A stretch of DNA of 5,344 nt, taken from Pseudomonadales bacterium (GTDB lineage: Bacteria; Pseudomonadota; Gammaproteobacteria; Pseudomonadales; JAHEIH01). The notes beneath the pieces were generated by a model, which was not told where the DNA came from, did not search any database, and saw only the letters and a program-made list of their open reading frames with translations. Positions 1 to 5,344 of this stretch are shown here, piece by piece. The DNA is taken from assembly GCA_023255355.1 (NCBI GenBank), contig JALRIU010000064.1, forward strand, positions 1-5,344, written 5' to 3'. Numbering within the stretch: the stretch's first letter is position 1; the number at the start of each line of letters is the position of its first letter. Position numbers and translations under genes: made by a program.

Positions 1-23
1 AGTCTATTACTGTATCATCTTGA

Positions 24-49
24 CAAAACAATAAGAGAGGAGAATCTCT
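24..49 (+). promoter_or_regulatory. hfq leader: Shine-Dalgarno in a small hairpin, with ARN-type triplets
   Basis: The ribosome binding site AGGAG (38-42) lies 7 bases before the hfq ATG. AGAGA (34-38) can pair perfectly with TCTCT (45-49), leaving the six-base loop GGAGAA that contains most of the Shine-Dalgarno sequence. Just upstream, AAC-AAT-AAG-AGA (27-38) reads as four consecutive A-R-N triplets, the type of motif bound by the distal face of Hfq. Autoregulation of hfq at its own 5' leader is known in E. coli, so this could be an autoregulatory site. The elements are directly visible; their function is inference. The hairpin is only 5 bp and A/T-rich at its ends, so it is weak. Confidence 0.4.
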
Positions 50-298
50 ATGTCAAAAGGGCAAACCCTACAAGACCCTTACTTGAACGTACTTCGCAAG
101 GAGCGTGTTCCTGTATCAATTTACCTTGTGAATGGAATCAAACTACAGGGCCAAATTGAGTCGTTTGACCAGTTTGTGGTGCTATTAAAAAATACTGTTA
201 GTCAAATGGTGTATAAGCATGCAATTTCTACCGTTGTGCCATCACGCAATGTGCGTATGCCTGTGCAACCAATGGATGATGAAGACGGCGAAGAGTAA
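50..298 (+). CDS. hfq: RNA chaperone Hfq
   Basis: Hexameric Sm-like RNA chaperone of the cytoplasm that pairs small RNAs with target mRNAs and affects their stability and translation. The 82-residue product has the full family core: Q8 and D9 of the proximal U-binding face, Y25 and the NGIKLQG segment (28-34) of Sm1, the Q41-F42 pair, and the Sm2 signature YKHAIST (55-61). The lateral rim reads R16-K17-E18-R19 instead of the R-R-E-R of E. coli. The C-terminal tail after about residue 65 is short (E. coli Hfq is 102 residues) and ends in a strongly acidic tip, with 6 of the last 7 residues Asp or Glu. The ATG at 50 has a good AGGAG at 38-42, and the protein begins exactly as in homologues (MSKGQTLQDPYLN). 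hflX follows after 68 bases. Identification is essentially certain. Confidence 0.98.
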   Translation: MSKGQTLQDPYLNVLRKERVPVSIYLVNGIKLQGQIESFDQFVVLLKNTVSQMVYKHAISTVVPSRNVRMPVQPMDDEDGEE

Positions 299-303
299 TT
301 TAT

Positions 304-322
304 AGGCGTCGAGTCGGCGCCT
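304..322 (+). other. GC-rich intergenic hairpin between hfq and hflX
   Basis: AGGCGTCG (304-311) pairs with CGGCGCCT (315-322), giving an 8-bp stem with one G-U pair and a three-base loop AGT. It starts 5 bases after the hfq stop codon. The downstream bases are TCCCCCCAT rather than a T run, so it does not look like a canonical intrinsic terminator. It could protect the 3' end of an hfq mRNA, partly attenuate transcription into hflX, or mark a processing site. A second, weaker stem (GGCGA 343-347 with TCGTC 353-357) follows just before hflX. Confidence 0.5.
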
Positions 323-366
323 TCCCCCCATCACTTATTTCAGGCGATTTAATCGTCGGTGTTATT

Positions 367-1674
367 ATGTTCTTTGATCGGCCCGAGTCGGGTGAATTAG
401 CTATTCTTGTTCATATCGATATTGATATAGAAGATCAGCGTGACGATCCCCGCGAGTTTGAAGAATTGGCGCTATCTGCTGGCGCTGACCCCTTGACTTT
501 AGTCACAGGACACCGTGCCCGACCGGATGCCAAATATTTTATTGGTCTGGGCAAGATGGAAGAAATACGACAATTAGTCCAAGAGCATGGGGCTGAATTG
601 GTCTTGTTCAATCATACGCTTTCGCCTTCTCAGGAGCGTAACCTAGAAAAAGTCTTTCAGTGTCGAGTGCTAGATAGAACTGGATTGATTTTGGATATCT
701 TTGCGATGCGGGCCAGAACCCACGAGGGTAAATTGCAGGTTGAGCTCGCTCAATTGGAGCATATGTCGACACGCTTGGTGCGTGGCTGGACCCACCTGGA
801 GCGACAAAAAGGCGGTATTGGTCTTAGAGGGCCTGGTGAAACGCAGTTGGAAACCGACAGACGGTTATTGCGTGAGCGCATTAAATATATCACAAAACGG
901 TTAGAAAAGGTTCACAAAGTTCGACAGTTGGGTCGTCGTGCCCGCAAGCGTGCGGTAACGCCGGTTGTTTCTATTGTCGGTTATACCAATGCTGGTAAAT
1001 CAACCCTGTTCAATCGCATTACAGGTAGCGAAGTTTATGAAGCGGACCAGTTGTTTGCGACACTGGACAATACCATGCGAAGGATTCAATTACCGTCATT
1101 TGGTGCTGCAATTATGGCGGATACGGTTGGATTTATTCGACATCTACCCCATAAACTAGTTGAATCCTTCCGCGCAACATTGGAAGAGGCTGCCGAGGCT
1201 GATCTTTTGTTGCACGTGATCGATTGTGCTGCGGAAGAGCGCGCCGAGAATATAGAGCAGGTCAAAAAGGTGCTAGCCGAAATTGGGGCGGACAAAATTC
1301 CAACCCTTGAGGTGTATAACAAAATCGATCTGCTGGATGGGTATGCATCACGCATAGAGTTTGATGCTAATAAAAATCCTGATCGTGTTTGGTTGTCGGC
1401 CAAAACGGGAGAAGGTTGTGATTCTCTATTAGAGGCGATAAGTCTTTGTTTGGGGGATGATAAGGTAGAGGGAAGTATTGTGCTTTCTCACAATCATGGT
1501 GCTTTTAGGGCACGATTATTCCAAAGCGATGCAGTTTTGGAAGAGTCGTATGATGAACAGGGTAATACCGTGTTACATTTACGAATTGCTGCGACTGACT
1601 TGAAACGGTTGGCTGCGGGTGAATACAATTTAGAAAAGCTATCGTGGTGGTCTGATCCGATCTTAGAGTCGTAA
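367..1674 (+). CDS. hflX: Ribosome-associated GTPase HflX
   Basis: Cytoplasmic translational GTPase that binds the 50S subunit and, in E. coli, splits stalled or heat-damaged 70S ribosomes. The 435 residues (E. coli 426) contain the HflX N-terminal domain with LSPSQERNLE (85-94), RTGLILDIFAMRARTHEG (104-121) and the glycine-rich loop GGIGLRGPGETQ (149-160), then a basic helical linker (about 170-197). The GTPase domain follows: G1 GYTNAGKS (205-212), switch I FATLD with T232, G3 DTVG (252-255) leading into GFIRHLP, G4 NKID (318-321) and G5 SAK (344-346). All nucleotide-binding motifs are intact. The ATG start at 367 gives an N-terminus that aligns with homologues (MF-DR...GE-A-LVHI), but it has only a weak GGTG (358-361) as ribosome binding site. 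It is probably co-transcribed with hfq across a 68-base gap. Despite its historical name it is not required for FtsH regulation by HflKC. Confidence 0.97.
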   Translation: MFFDRPESGELAILVHIDIDIEDQRDDPREFEELALSAGADPLTLVTGHRARPDAKYFIGLGKMEEIRQLVQEHGAELVLFNHTLSPSQERNLEKVFQCRVLDRTGLILDIFAMRARTHEGKLQVELAQLEHMSTRLVRGWTHLERQKGGIGLRGPGETQLETDRRLLRERIKYITKRLEKVHKVRQLGRRARKRAVTPVVSIVGYTNAGKSTLFNRITGSEVYEADQLFATLDNTMRRIQLPSFGAAIMADTVGFIRHLPHKLVESFRATLEEAAEADLLLHVIDCAAEERAENIEQVKKVLAEIGADKIPTLEVYNKIDLLDGYASRIEFDANKNPDRVWLSAKTGEGCDSLLEAISLCLGDDKVEGSIVLSHNHGAFRARLFQSDAVLEESYDEQGNTVLHLRIAATDLKRLAAGEYNLEKLSWWSDPILES

Positions 1675-1730
1675 AAATCGTATCAGTCGACTAGACTTAA
1701 CTTTCTAGAAAAATAGGTAAGGAAAACAAT

Positions 1731-2870
1731 ATGGCTTGGAATGAACCAGGTAATAATGGTAACCAGCGTGACCCTTGGGGTGGCGGTGGTGATCAGGGGC
1801 CCCCTGATCTCGATGAATTGATGCGTTCTATTAATAAAAAGCTTAATGGATTGTTTGGAAGTACTGGTGGTAAAGGCGGTTCTTCATCAGGTAATAGTGG
1901 CTCGGGAAACATTTTAGGGCTGTTATTGCTTGCAATTTTAGTCATTTGGTTTGGGTTAGGTATTTATCAGGTCAATCAACAAGAGCGTGCAGTGGTTCTT
2001 CGTTTTGGTAAATTCTACGATACTGTTGACCCAGGTCTGCAGTGGAATCCCCCGTTGATTGATGAAGTATTTAAGGTCAACGTAACTCGCGTCCGCTCTT
2101 CAACTCACAACGGTCTGATGTTGACTGAAGATGAGAATATCGTGAACGTTGACTTATCTGTTCAGTACACAGTGGGCGATTCTCGCGATTTCTTACTCGC
2201 TGTAAGAGACCCTGAACTAAGTCTTAACCACGCTGCTGAATCAGCTTTACGTCACGTTGTAGGTAGTTCTGATATGCACAGTGTACTTACCGATGGTCGT
2301 GAAAATATTTCAGTAGAAATTCAAGCGCGTTTACAGAGTTACCTTGATAATTACAAGACGGGTATTCAAGTTGTAAAAGTGAATATTGAAGAAACTCGTC
2401 CTCCACGCGAAGTGCAGGCGGCATTTGACGATGTTATTAAAGCACGTGAGGATGAGCAACGTGTTAAAAACGAGGCAGAAGCTTATGCTAACGGTATTGT
2501 TCCTGAAGCACGTGGTACTGCACAACGTTTGATAGAAGAGGCCAATGCATACAAGCAGTCTGTGGTAGCTCAGGCGATTGGTCAGGCAGCGCGCTTTGAA
2601 AAGCTATTGGCGGAATACAAGCGTGCCCCCAAGGTTACCCGTGAGCGTTTATACATTGAGTCGCTTGAGTCAGTGATGAGTAATAGCTCGAAGGTGATGG
2701 TTGATGTCGAAGGTGGTAATAATATGATGTATCTACCACTTGATAAGATTGTTAGCCAGTCACCTTCGGTAAGTGCTGGTGGGCAACAGGCACCTATGAC
2801 GTTGCCGGCACAAAGTAATGATTTTAGAGGGACTATCAATACAGATAGCCGTCGCAGGGAGGGTCGCTAA
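1731..2870 (+). CDS. hflK: FtsH modulator HflK (SPFH/band 7 membrane protein)
   Basis: Inner-membrane SPFH protein which, with HflC, forms a large periplasmic cage around the FtsH protease and modulates its access to membrane substrates. The 379-residue product begins with the characteristic Gly/Asn-rich cytoplasmic segment, including MAWNEPGNNG and the conserved DQGPPDLDEL (21-30). One membrane helix follows at about 60-80, then the SPFH domain entered through QQERAVVLRFGKF (83-95). RPPREVQAAFDDVIKARE (223-240) leads into a long helical region rich in Ala, Glu and Arg (about 235-300), then RERLYIESLE (304-313). The C-terminal tail (about 341-379) is low-complexity, with Gly, Gln and Ser, and is shorter than in E. 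coli (419 residues in total). The start has a strong AAGGA (1719-1723), 7 bases upstream. It lies 56 bases after hflX and overlaps hflC by one base, so the two partners are probably translationally coupled. Confidence 0.97.
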   Translation: MAWNEPGNNGNQRDPWGGGGDQGPPDLDELMRSINKKLNGLFGSTGGKGGSSSGNSGSGNILGLLLLAILVIWFGLGIYQVNQQERAVVLRFGKFYDTVDPGLQWNPPLIDEVFKVNVTRVRSSTHNGLMLTEDENIVNVDLSVQYTVGDSRDFLLAVRDPELSLNHAAESALRHVVGSSDMHSVLTDGRENISVEIQARLQSYLDNYKTGIQVVKVNIEETRPPREVQAAFDDVIKAREDEQRVKNEAEAYANGIVPEARGTAQRLIEEANAYKQSVVAQAIGQAARFEKLLAEYKRAPKVTRERLYIESLESVMSNSSKVMVDVEGGNNMMYLPLDKIVSQSPSVSAGGQQAPMTLPAQSNDFRGTINTDSRRREGR

Positions 2871-3748
2871 TGTCTAATCGTAATATTGCAATTATCTTAG
2901 CGTTATTTGCAGTTGTTTTTATCGCATCGAATTCTTTGTTTGTTGTGAAAGAGACTGAGCGTGCTGTGATGTTAAAATTCGGTCGTGTGGTCGAAGCTGA
3001 TATCGAGCCAGGCCTGCATGTAAAAATGCCTTTTGTGAATACGGTATCAAAATTTGATGCGCGTTTATTGACGTTGGATGCTCAGCCACAACGCTTCTTA
3101 ACTGTAGAGAAAAAAGCCGTTATCGTAGATTCGTTTGCCAAGTGGCGAATTAAGGACGTTGAGAAATACTATACCGCCACCAATGGTGAGGAGTTACGCG
3201 CCCATAGTCTGTTGCAACAGCGTATTAATACAGGCTTGCGTAACGAATTCGGTGAGCGCACGATGCATGAAGTAATTTCCGGTGAGCGTGACCAGTTGAT
3301 GATTGACTTGGTCAAAACGCTCGATGTGTTAACTGAAGAAGAATTTGGTATAGAGTTGGTTGATGTCCGCGTTAAGCGCATCGATCTGCCTGAACAGGTT
3401 AGCCAGTCGGTATACAACCGAATGACTTCAGAGCGTGAGCGTGAAGCGCGTGAGCATCGTTCTAAAGGTAAAGAAATGGCAGAAGGTATTCGTGCTGCTG
3501 CTGATCGTGACAAGGTGGTAATTGAATCAGATGCCTATCGCGATGCAGAGTTGGTGCGTGGTGATGGCGATGCTGAAGCAGCGGCAATTTATGCTAAAGC
3601 CTACAGTCAAGACAGTGAATTTTATGCGTTTGTCAGAAGTTTAGAGGCCTACCGTTCTTCTTTTGCCAATAAAGGCGACGTTATGCTGGTTGAGCCTGAT
3701 AGCTCGTTTTTCCGTTACTTGAAGGATTCTAACGGCAAGACTAAATAA
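2870..3748 (+). CDS. hflC: FtsH modulator HflC (SPFH/band 7 membrane protein)
   Basis: Partner of HflK in the HflKC cage around FtsH in the inner membrane. The 292 residues start with an N-terminal signal-anchor helix (about 5-26), then the SPFH domain entered through KETERAVMLKFGRV (27-40) and PGLHVKMPF (47-55). Next come GIELVDVRVKRIDLPEQV (160-177) and the charged helix with YNRMTSEREREAREHRSKG (182-200). The conserved end is FYAFVRSLEAYRSSF (251-265) and DSSFFRYLK (277-285). E. coli HflC (334 residues) is longer mainly because of an insertion just before the segment equivalent to residue 160; that insertion is absent here. The start codon shares its A with the hflK stop (TAATG), and GGGAGG (2857-2862) serves as ribosome binding site inside the end of hflK. 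Equal expression of the two subunits fits their known one-to-one assembly. The GAGCGT-type repeats near 3430-3455 are simply codons for the Glu/Arg-rich helix. Confidence 0.97.
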   Translation: MSNRNIAIILALFAVVFIASNSLFVVKETERAVMLKFGRVVEADIEPGLHVKMPFVNTVSKFDARLLTLDAQPQRFLTVEKKAVIVDSFAKWRIKDVEKYYTATNGEELRAHSLLQQRINTGLRNEFGERTMHEVISGERDQLMIDLVKTLDVLTEEEFGIELVDVRVKRIDLPEQVSQSVYNRMTSEREREAREHRSKGKEMAEGIRAAADRDKVVIESDAYRDAELVRGDGDAEAAAIYAKAYSQDSEFYAFVRSLEAYRSSFANKGDVMLVEPDSSFFRYLKDSNGKTK

Positions 3749-3757
3749 CAATTCATT

Positions 3758-3771
3758 GGCATAAAAATGCC
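3758..3771 (+). other. Small hairpin after hflC
   Basis: GGCAT (3758-3762) and ATGCC (3767-3771) form a perfect 5-bp stem with an AAAA loop, 9 bases after the hflC stop. It is followed by TATCCCTTG, with no T run, so it is unlikely to terminate transcription alone. It could stabilise the 3' end of the hflKC message upstream of the stronger terminator at 3814-3841. Confidence 0.35.
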
Positions 3772-3777
3772 TATCCC

Positions 3778-3808
3778 TTGTGGGCGAATGGCAGTTTTAT
3801 GGTATCAT
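3778..3808 (+). promoter_or_regulatory. Possible sigma-70 promoter with extended -10
   Basis: TG-G-TATCAT (3800-3808) fits an extended -10 element (TGn plus a hexamer matching TATAAT at five of six positions). It is followed by a GC-rich discriminator, GCGCG (3809-3813), of the kind seen at growth-rate-controlled promoters. The best -35 is poor: TTGTGG at 3778-3783, with a long 19-base spacer. A start of transcription would fall near 3814-3816, at the first bases of the terminator stem. It would serve the DUF2065 gene, hisZ and purA if transcripts pass the terminator. This is a motif-level inference only. Confidence 0.35.
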
Positions 3809-3813
3809 GCGCG

Positions 3814-3841
3814 ACCGGGTTGGAGACAACCCGGTTTTTTT
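3814..3841 (+). terminator. Intrinsic terminator between hflC and the DUF2065 gene
   Basis: ACCGGGTT (3814-3821) and AACCCGGT (3828-3835) form a perfect 8-bp GC-rich stem with the six-base loop GGAGAC, and the stem runs directly into seven T residues (3835-3841). A second run of seven T lies at 3847-3853. There is no T run in the reverse orientation, so it works on + strand transcription only. It probably ends the hfq-hflX-hflK-hflC unit. Because it sits only 22 bases before the DUF2065 start codon, it also controls read-through into DUF2065-hisZ-purA. Confidence 0.9.
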
Positions 3842-3863
3842 GTGTCTTTTTTTGGTTATCTGC

Positions 3864-4046
3864 ATGCAAGAATTGCTTGTGGCCCTATGTTTGTTGCTGG
3901 TTTTAGAGGGTTTAATGCCTTCGATAGCACCTGCGGCGTGGCGTAAAACATTGTTATCGCTACTCGACTTAAGTGATCGGCAAATTCGTATGGGTGGTTT
4001 AATTTGTATGTGTGTTGGTGCCATATTATTGAGTGTTGTCCACTAG
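3864..4046 (+). CDS. DUF2065 family small inner-membrane protein (YjeT-like)
   Basis: A 60-residue protein of unknown function that resembles E. coli YjeT (65 residues), which occupies the same place after hflC. It has two hydrophobic helices (about 3-18 and 42-58) separated by a short, partly charged loop. The family motif LVLEGL (12-17) is present, followed by P-x-x-W-R/K (AAWRK, 24-28). The frame is open upstream to a GTG at 3780, but that extension would translate through the terminator hairpin and has no family counterpart, so the ATG at 3864 is preferred. It places LVLEGL at nearly the same distance from the start as in YjeT. No convincing ribosome binding site precedes it, so translation may be weak; a TTG at 3852 is the only other nearby start. 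hisZ begins 15 bases after its stop. Its position suggests, but does not show, a link with HflKC or the membrane. Confidence 0.88.
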   Translation: MQELLVALCLLLVLEGLMPSIAPAAWRKTLLSLLDLSDRQIRMGGLICMCVGAILLSVVH

Positions 4047-4061
4047 GACCGCGGAGTTGTC

Positions 4062-5237
4062 ATGACAGTCGCAAATCGTTGGCGTCTACCTGATGGTATT
4101 GATGAAGTGTTGCCCGAGCAGGCGCGACACGTTGAGCATTTGCGCCGCAGTTTGTTGGATTACTTTGCCTTGTGGGGATACGAACAAGTTATTCCTCCGC
4201 TAATGGAGTTTAGTGATTCTTTGTTGCTTGATCTTGGTCACGATGTCGATGTGTATGCATTTAAGCTAATCGATCAGATCTCTGGCAAAACAATGGCGAT
4301 TCGTCCAGATATTACCCCGCAGGTCGCTCGTATTGATGCGCATAGTCTTAAACGAGAGGGTGCTGTTCGCCTTTGTTATGCGGGAAGTGTGCTCCACACG
4401 CGTGCTAAGTCGGTATTGGCTTCACGCTCACCTATTCAAGTAGGTGCTGAGTTGTTCGGCTGTGACGGTTTAGATGGCGATATCGAAGTTATTAGTTTGA
4501 TGCTAGGCATGTTGCACGCCGCGGGCATTGAAAATTGTCATTTGGATCTTGGTCATGTGGGTATTTATCGTGCCCTTGTTGCGGATTCGGGTTTGACCCA
4601 AGATCAGCAAGCGGAATTATTTGATGCTTTGCAGCGTAAGGCGTCTGCTGAGATTGATATTTTGCTACAAGCCGCAGCTATAAAACCAGCGATGGCAAAT
4701 CAGTTGCGTGCGCTCGGCCGTTTAAATGGTGATGTCACTGTTTTAGCAGAGGCTCGCAAGGTTCTGGCTGGCGCGCCTGCGGCAACATTGGCAGCCATTG
4801 ATCAATTGCAGGCTGTTGCTGATGTTTTGCAAGAGCGTATGCCGAGTTTGGTTGTGCACTTTGATTTAAGCGAACTACGTGGTTATGACTACCATACTGG
4901 ATTGGTGTTTGCTGCATTAGTGCCTGGTCATGGTCAAGCGTTGACCAATGGTGGGCGCTACAACGACATTGGCGCGGTATTTGGTCGCTCTAGGGCAGCG
5001 ACCGGTTTTAGTGCGGATCTGCGTGCTGTGGCTCAATTTTCCCAGTTGGCTATTGCATCTGATGCGGCTATTTTTGTGCCATTTGAATTGGCACAGCCAG
5101 CATGGCATGAAGTTCAGCGTTTGCGCGCTGAGGGTGAGATAGTTGTTGTGGCACTGTCGGTTGAAGATGTTGTGGATTCGCGTTGCGACCGCATTTTGAC
5201 TTGTACTGATGAGTGCTGGTCGGTAGTAAGTTTGTAA
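4062..5237 (+). CDS. hisZ: ATP phosphoribosyltransferase regulatory subunit HisZ
   Basis: Catalytically inactive paralogue of histidyl-tRNA synthetase that assembles with the short form of HisG and is needed for the first step of histidine synthesis (ATP plus PRPP to phosphoribosyl-ATP) and its feedback control. The 391 residues keep the class II synthetase fold signatures: RWRLPDGIDEVLP (6-18), the motif-2-like RPDITPQVARIDAHS (81-95) with RLCYAGSVLH (103-112), SPIQVGAELFG (123-133), and LDLGHVGIYR (161-170). The histidine-site relics ELRGYDYHTG (271-280) and NGGRYNDIG (296-304) are also present. Synthetase motifs are thus recognisable, but the C-terminal anticodon-binding domain is replaced by a short tail ending in CDRILTCTDECWSVV. 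The ATG at 4062 follows GGAG (4053-4056) at 5 bases. Presence of HisZ implies that the genome encodes a short HisG elsewhere. E. coli, with a long HisG, lacks hisZ at this site. Confidence 0.96.
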   Translation: MTVANRWRLPDGIDEVLPEQARHVEHLRRSLLDYFALWGYEQVIPPLMEFSDSLLLDLGHDVDVYAFKLIDQISGKTMAIRPDITPQVARIDAHSLKREGAVRLCYAGSVLHTRAKSVLASRSPIQVGAELFGCDGLDGDIEVISLMLGMLHAAGIENCHLDLGHVGIYRALVADSGLTQDQQAELFDALQRKASAEIDILLQAAAIKPAMANQLRALGRLNGDVTVLAEARKVLAGAPAATLAAIDQLQAVADVLQERMPSLVVHFDLSELRGYDYHTGLVFAALVPGHGQALTNGGRYNDIGAVFGRSRAATGFSADLRAVAQFSQLAIASDAAIFVPFELAQPAWHEVQRLRAEGEIVVVALSVEDVVDSRCDRILTCTDECWSVVSL

Positions 5238-5240
5238 GCG

Positions 5241-5266
5241 TTGGCCTTGGCCGGCAAATTTTTTTT
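5241..5266 (+). terminator. Weak terminator or attenuator between hisZ and purA
   Basis: The 45-base gap between hisZ and purA holds a run of eight T (5259-5266) preceded by an imperfect hairpin. TTGGCC (5241-5246) can pair with GGCAAA (5253-5258), with one G-A mismatch and a six-base loop TTGGCC; an alternative register has one bulged base. The short imperfect stem suggests partial rather than complete termination, so hisZ and purA may be only partly co-transcribed. I do not see a clear separate promoter for purA in this gap. Confidence 0.4.
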
Positions 5267-5282
5267 ACGTGAGAAAAGGCAA

Positions 5283-5344
5283 ATGACAAAAAGTGTTGTG
5301 GTGCTAGGAACCCAATGGGGTGATGAAGGCAAGGGTAAGATCGT
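5283..5344 (+). CDS. purA: Adenylosuccinate synthetase PurA (5' end only)
   Basis: First 20 codons plus two bases; the gene runs off the right edge. PurA is a cytoplasmic enzyme that joins aspartate to IMP with GTP, forming adenylosuccinate on the way to AMP. The visible N-terminus contains the family signature VVLGTQWGDEGKGKI (6-20). D14 corresponds to the catalytic Asp13 of the E. coli enzyme (numbered without Met), and the GDEGKGK loop binds phosphate and GTP. The ATG at 5283 gives the expected N-terminus, just before the first strand. AAAAGG (5274-5279) is the likely ribosome binding site, although its spacing of 3 bases is short. purA also lies downstream of this cluster in E. coli and pseudomonads. 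Confidence 0.96.
   Translation, partial: MTKSVVVLGTQWGDEGKGKI

Noticed and set aside
20..48. TTGACA at 20-25 as a -35 element for hfq
   Set aside because: No acceptable -10 lies 16-18 bases downstream, and the position would overlap the ribosome binding site and start codon.
1..49. Possible end of miaA upstream of hfq
   Set aside because: Short open stretches end at TGA 21-23 and TAA 32-34, and miaA is the expected neighbour, but 6 to 10 residues are too few to recognise a protein.
1086..1403. 105-codon open frame on the - strand inside hflX
   Set aside because: It is fully antisense to the conserved GTPase domain, with no recognisable protein or ribosome binding site. The other antisense frames in hflK, hflC and hisZ are rejected for the same reason.
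1685..1708. Palindrome AGTCGACT and the inverted repeat CTAGA/TCTAG before hflK
   Set aside because: These are short, AT-rich or only 5 bp, with no T tract and no recognised operator; chance is an adequate explanation.
3430..3457. Short GAGCGT-like tandem repeat inside hflC
   Set aside because: It is explained by codons for the Glu/Arg-rich helix typical of HflC and is not a DNA repeat element.
3789..3808. Sigma-54 promoter suggested by TGGCAG
   Set aside because: There is no TTGC-like -12 element at the required spacing.
3780..3863. 28-residue N-terminal extension of the DUF2065 protein from GTG 3780
   Set aside because: It would be translated through the intrinsic terminator, lacks a ribosome binding site, and has no counterpart in YjeT-like proteins.
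1..5344. Defence island, mobile element or other novel system
   Set aside because: All seven genes belong to well-known conserved families in their usual order, and no transposase, integrase, repeat array or anomalous insertion is visible.

Overview
The window is a conserved gammaproteobacterial chromosomal block read entirely on the + strand: hfq, hflX, hflK, hflC, a small DUF2065 membrane protein gene, hisZ and the first 20 codons of purA. No mobile element, CRISPR array, rRNA or tRNA gene is visible, and I did not find an undescribed biological system. The order matches the hfq-hflX-hflKC-yjeT-purA region of Escherichia coli, except that hisZ lies between the DUF2065 gene and purA. From memory, that arrangement is the Pseudomonas type. 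The Hfq rim sequence RKER, an HflC without the enterobacterial insertion, and a HisZ that closely resembles pseudomonad proteins point to a Pseudomonas- or Cellvibrio-like marine or soil gammaproteobacterium. The base composition looks moderate, so a high-GC pseudomonad is unlikely. This placement is inference.

Layout: 1-49 is a leader, probably just after the end of an upstream gene (miaA would be expected but cannot be confirmed). hfq (50-298) is followed by a GC-rich hairpin and hflX (367-1674). After a 56-base gap come hflK (1731-2870) and hflC (2870-3748), which share one base in a TAATG junction. The next 115 bases are the most structured non-coding stretch: a small hairpin, a promoter-like extended -10, and a textbook intrinsic terminator. 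Next come the DUF2065 gene (start corrected to 3864), hisZ (4062-5237), a 45-base gap with a T8 tract and imperfect hairpin, and purA (from 5283, running off the window).

The left half is a stress and quality-control module. Hfq pairs small RNAs with mRNAs, HflX is a GTPase that rescues stalled or heat-damaged ribosomes, and HflK/HflC form the membrane cage that modulates the FtsH protease. The right half is biosynthetic. HisZ is the regulatory partner of the short-form HisG ATP phosphoribosyltransferase (first step of histidine synthesis), and PurA commits IMP to AMP. These pathways are linked because histidine synthesis consumes ATP and returns AICAR to purine synthesis. The terminator at 3814-3841 is the likely boundary between the two transcription units, with expression of the second half depending on read-through or on the weak promoter that overlaps it.
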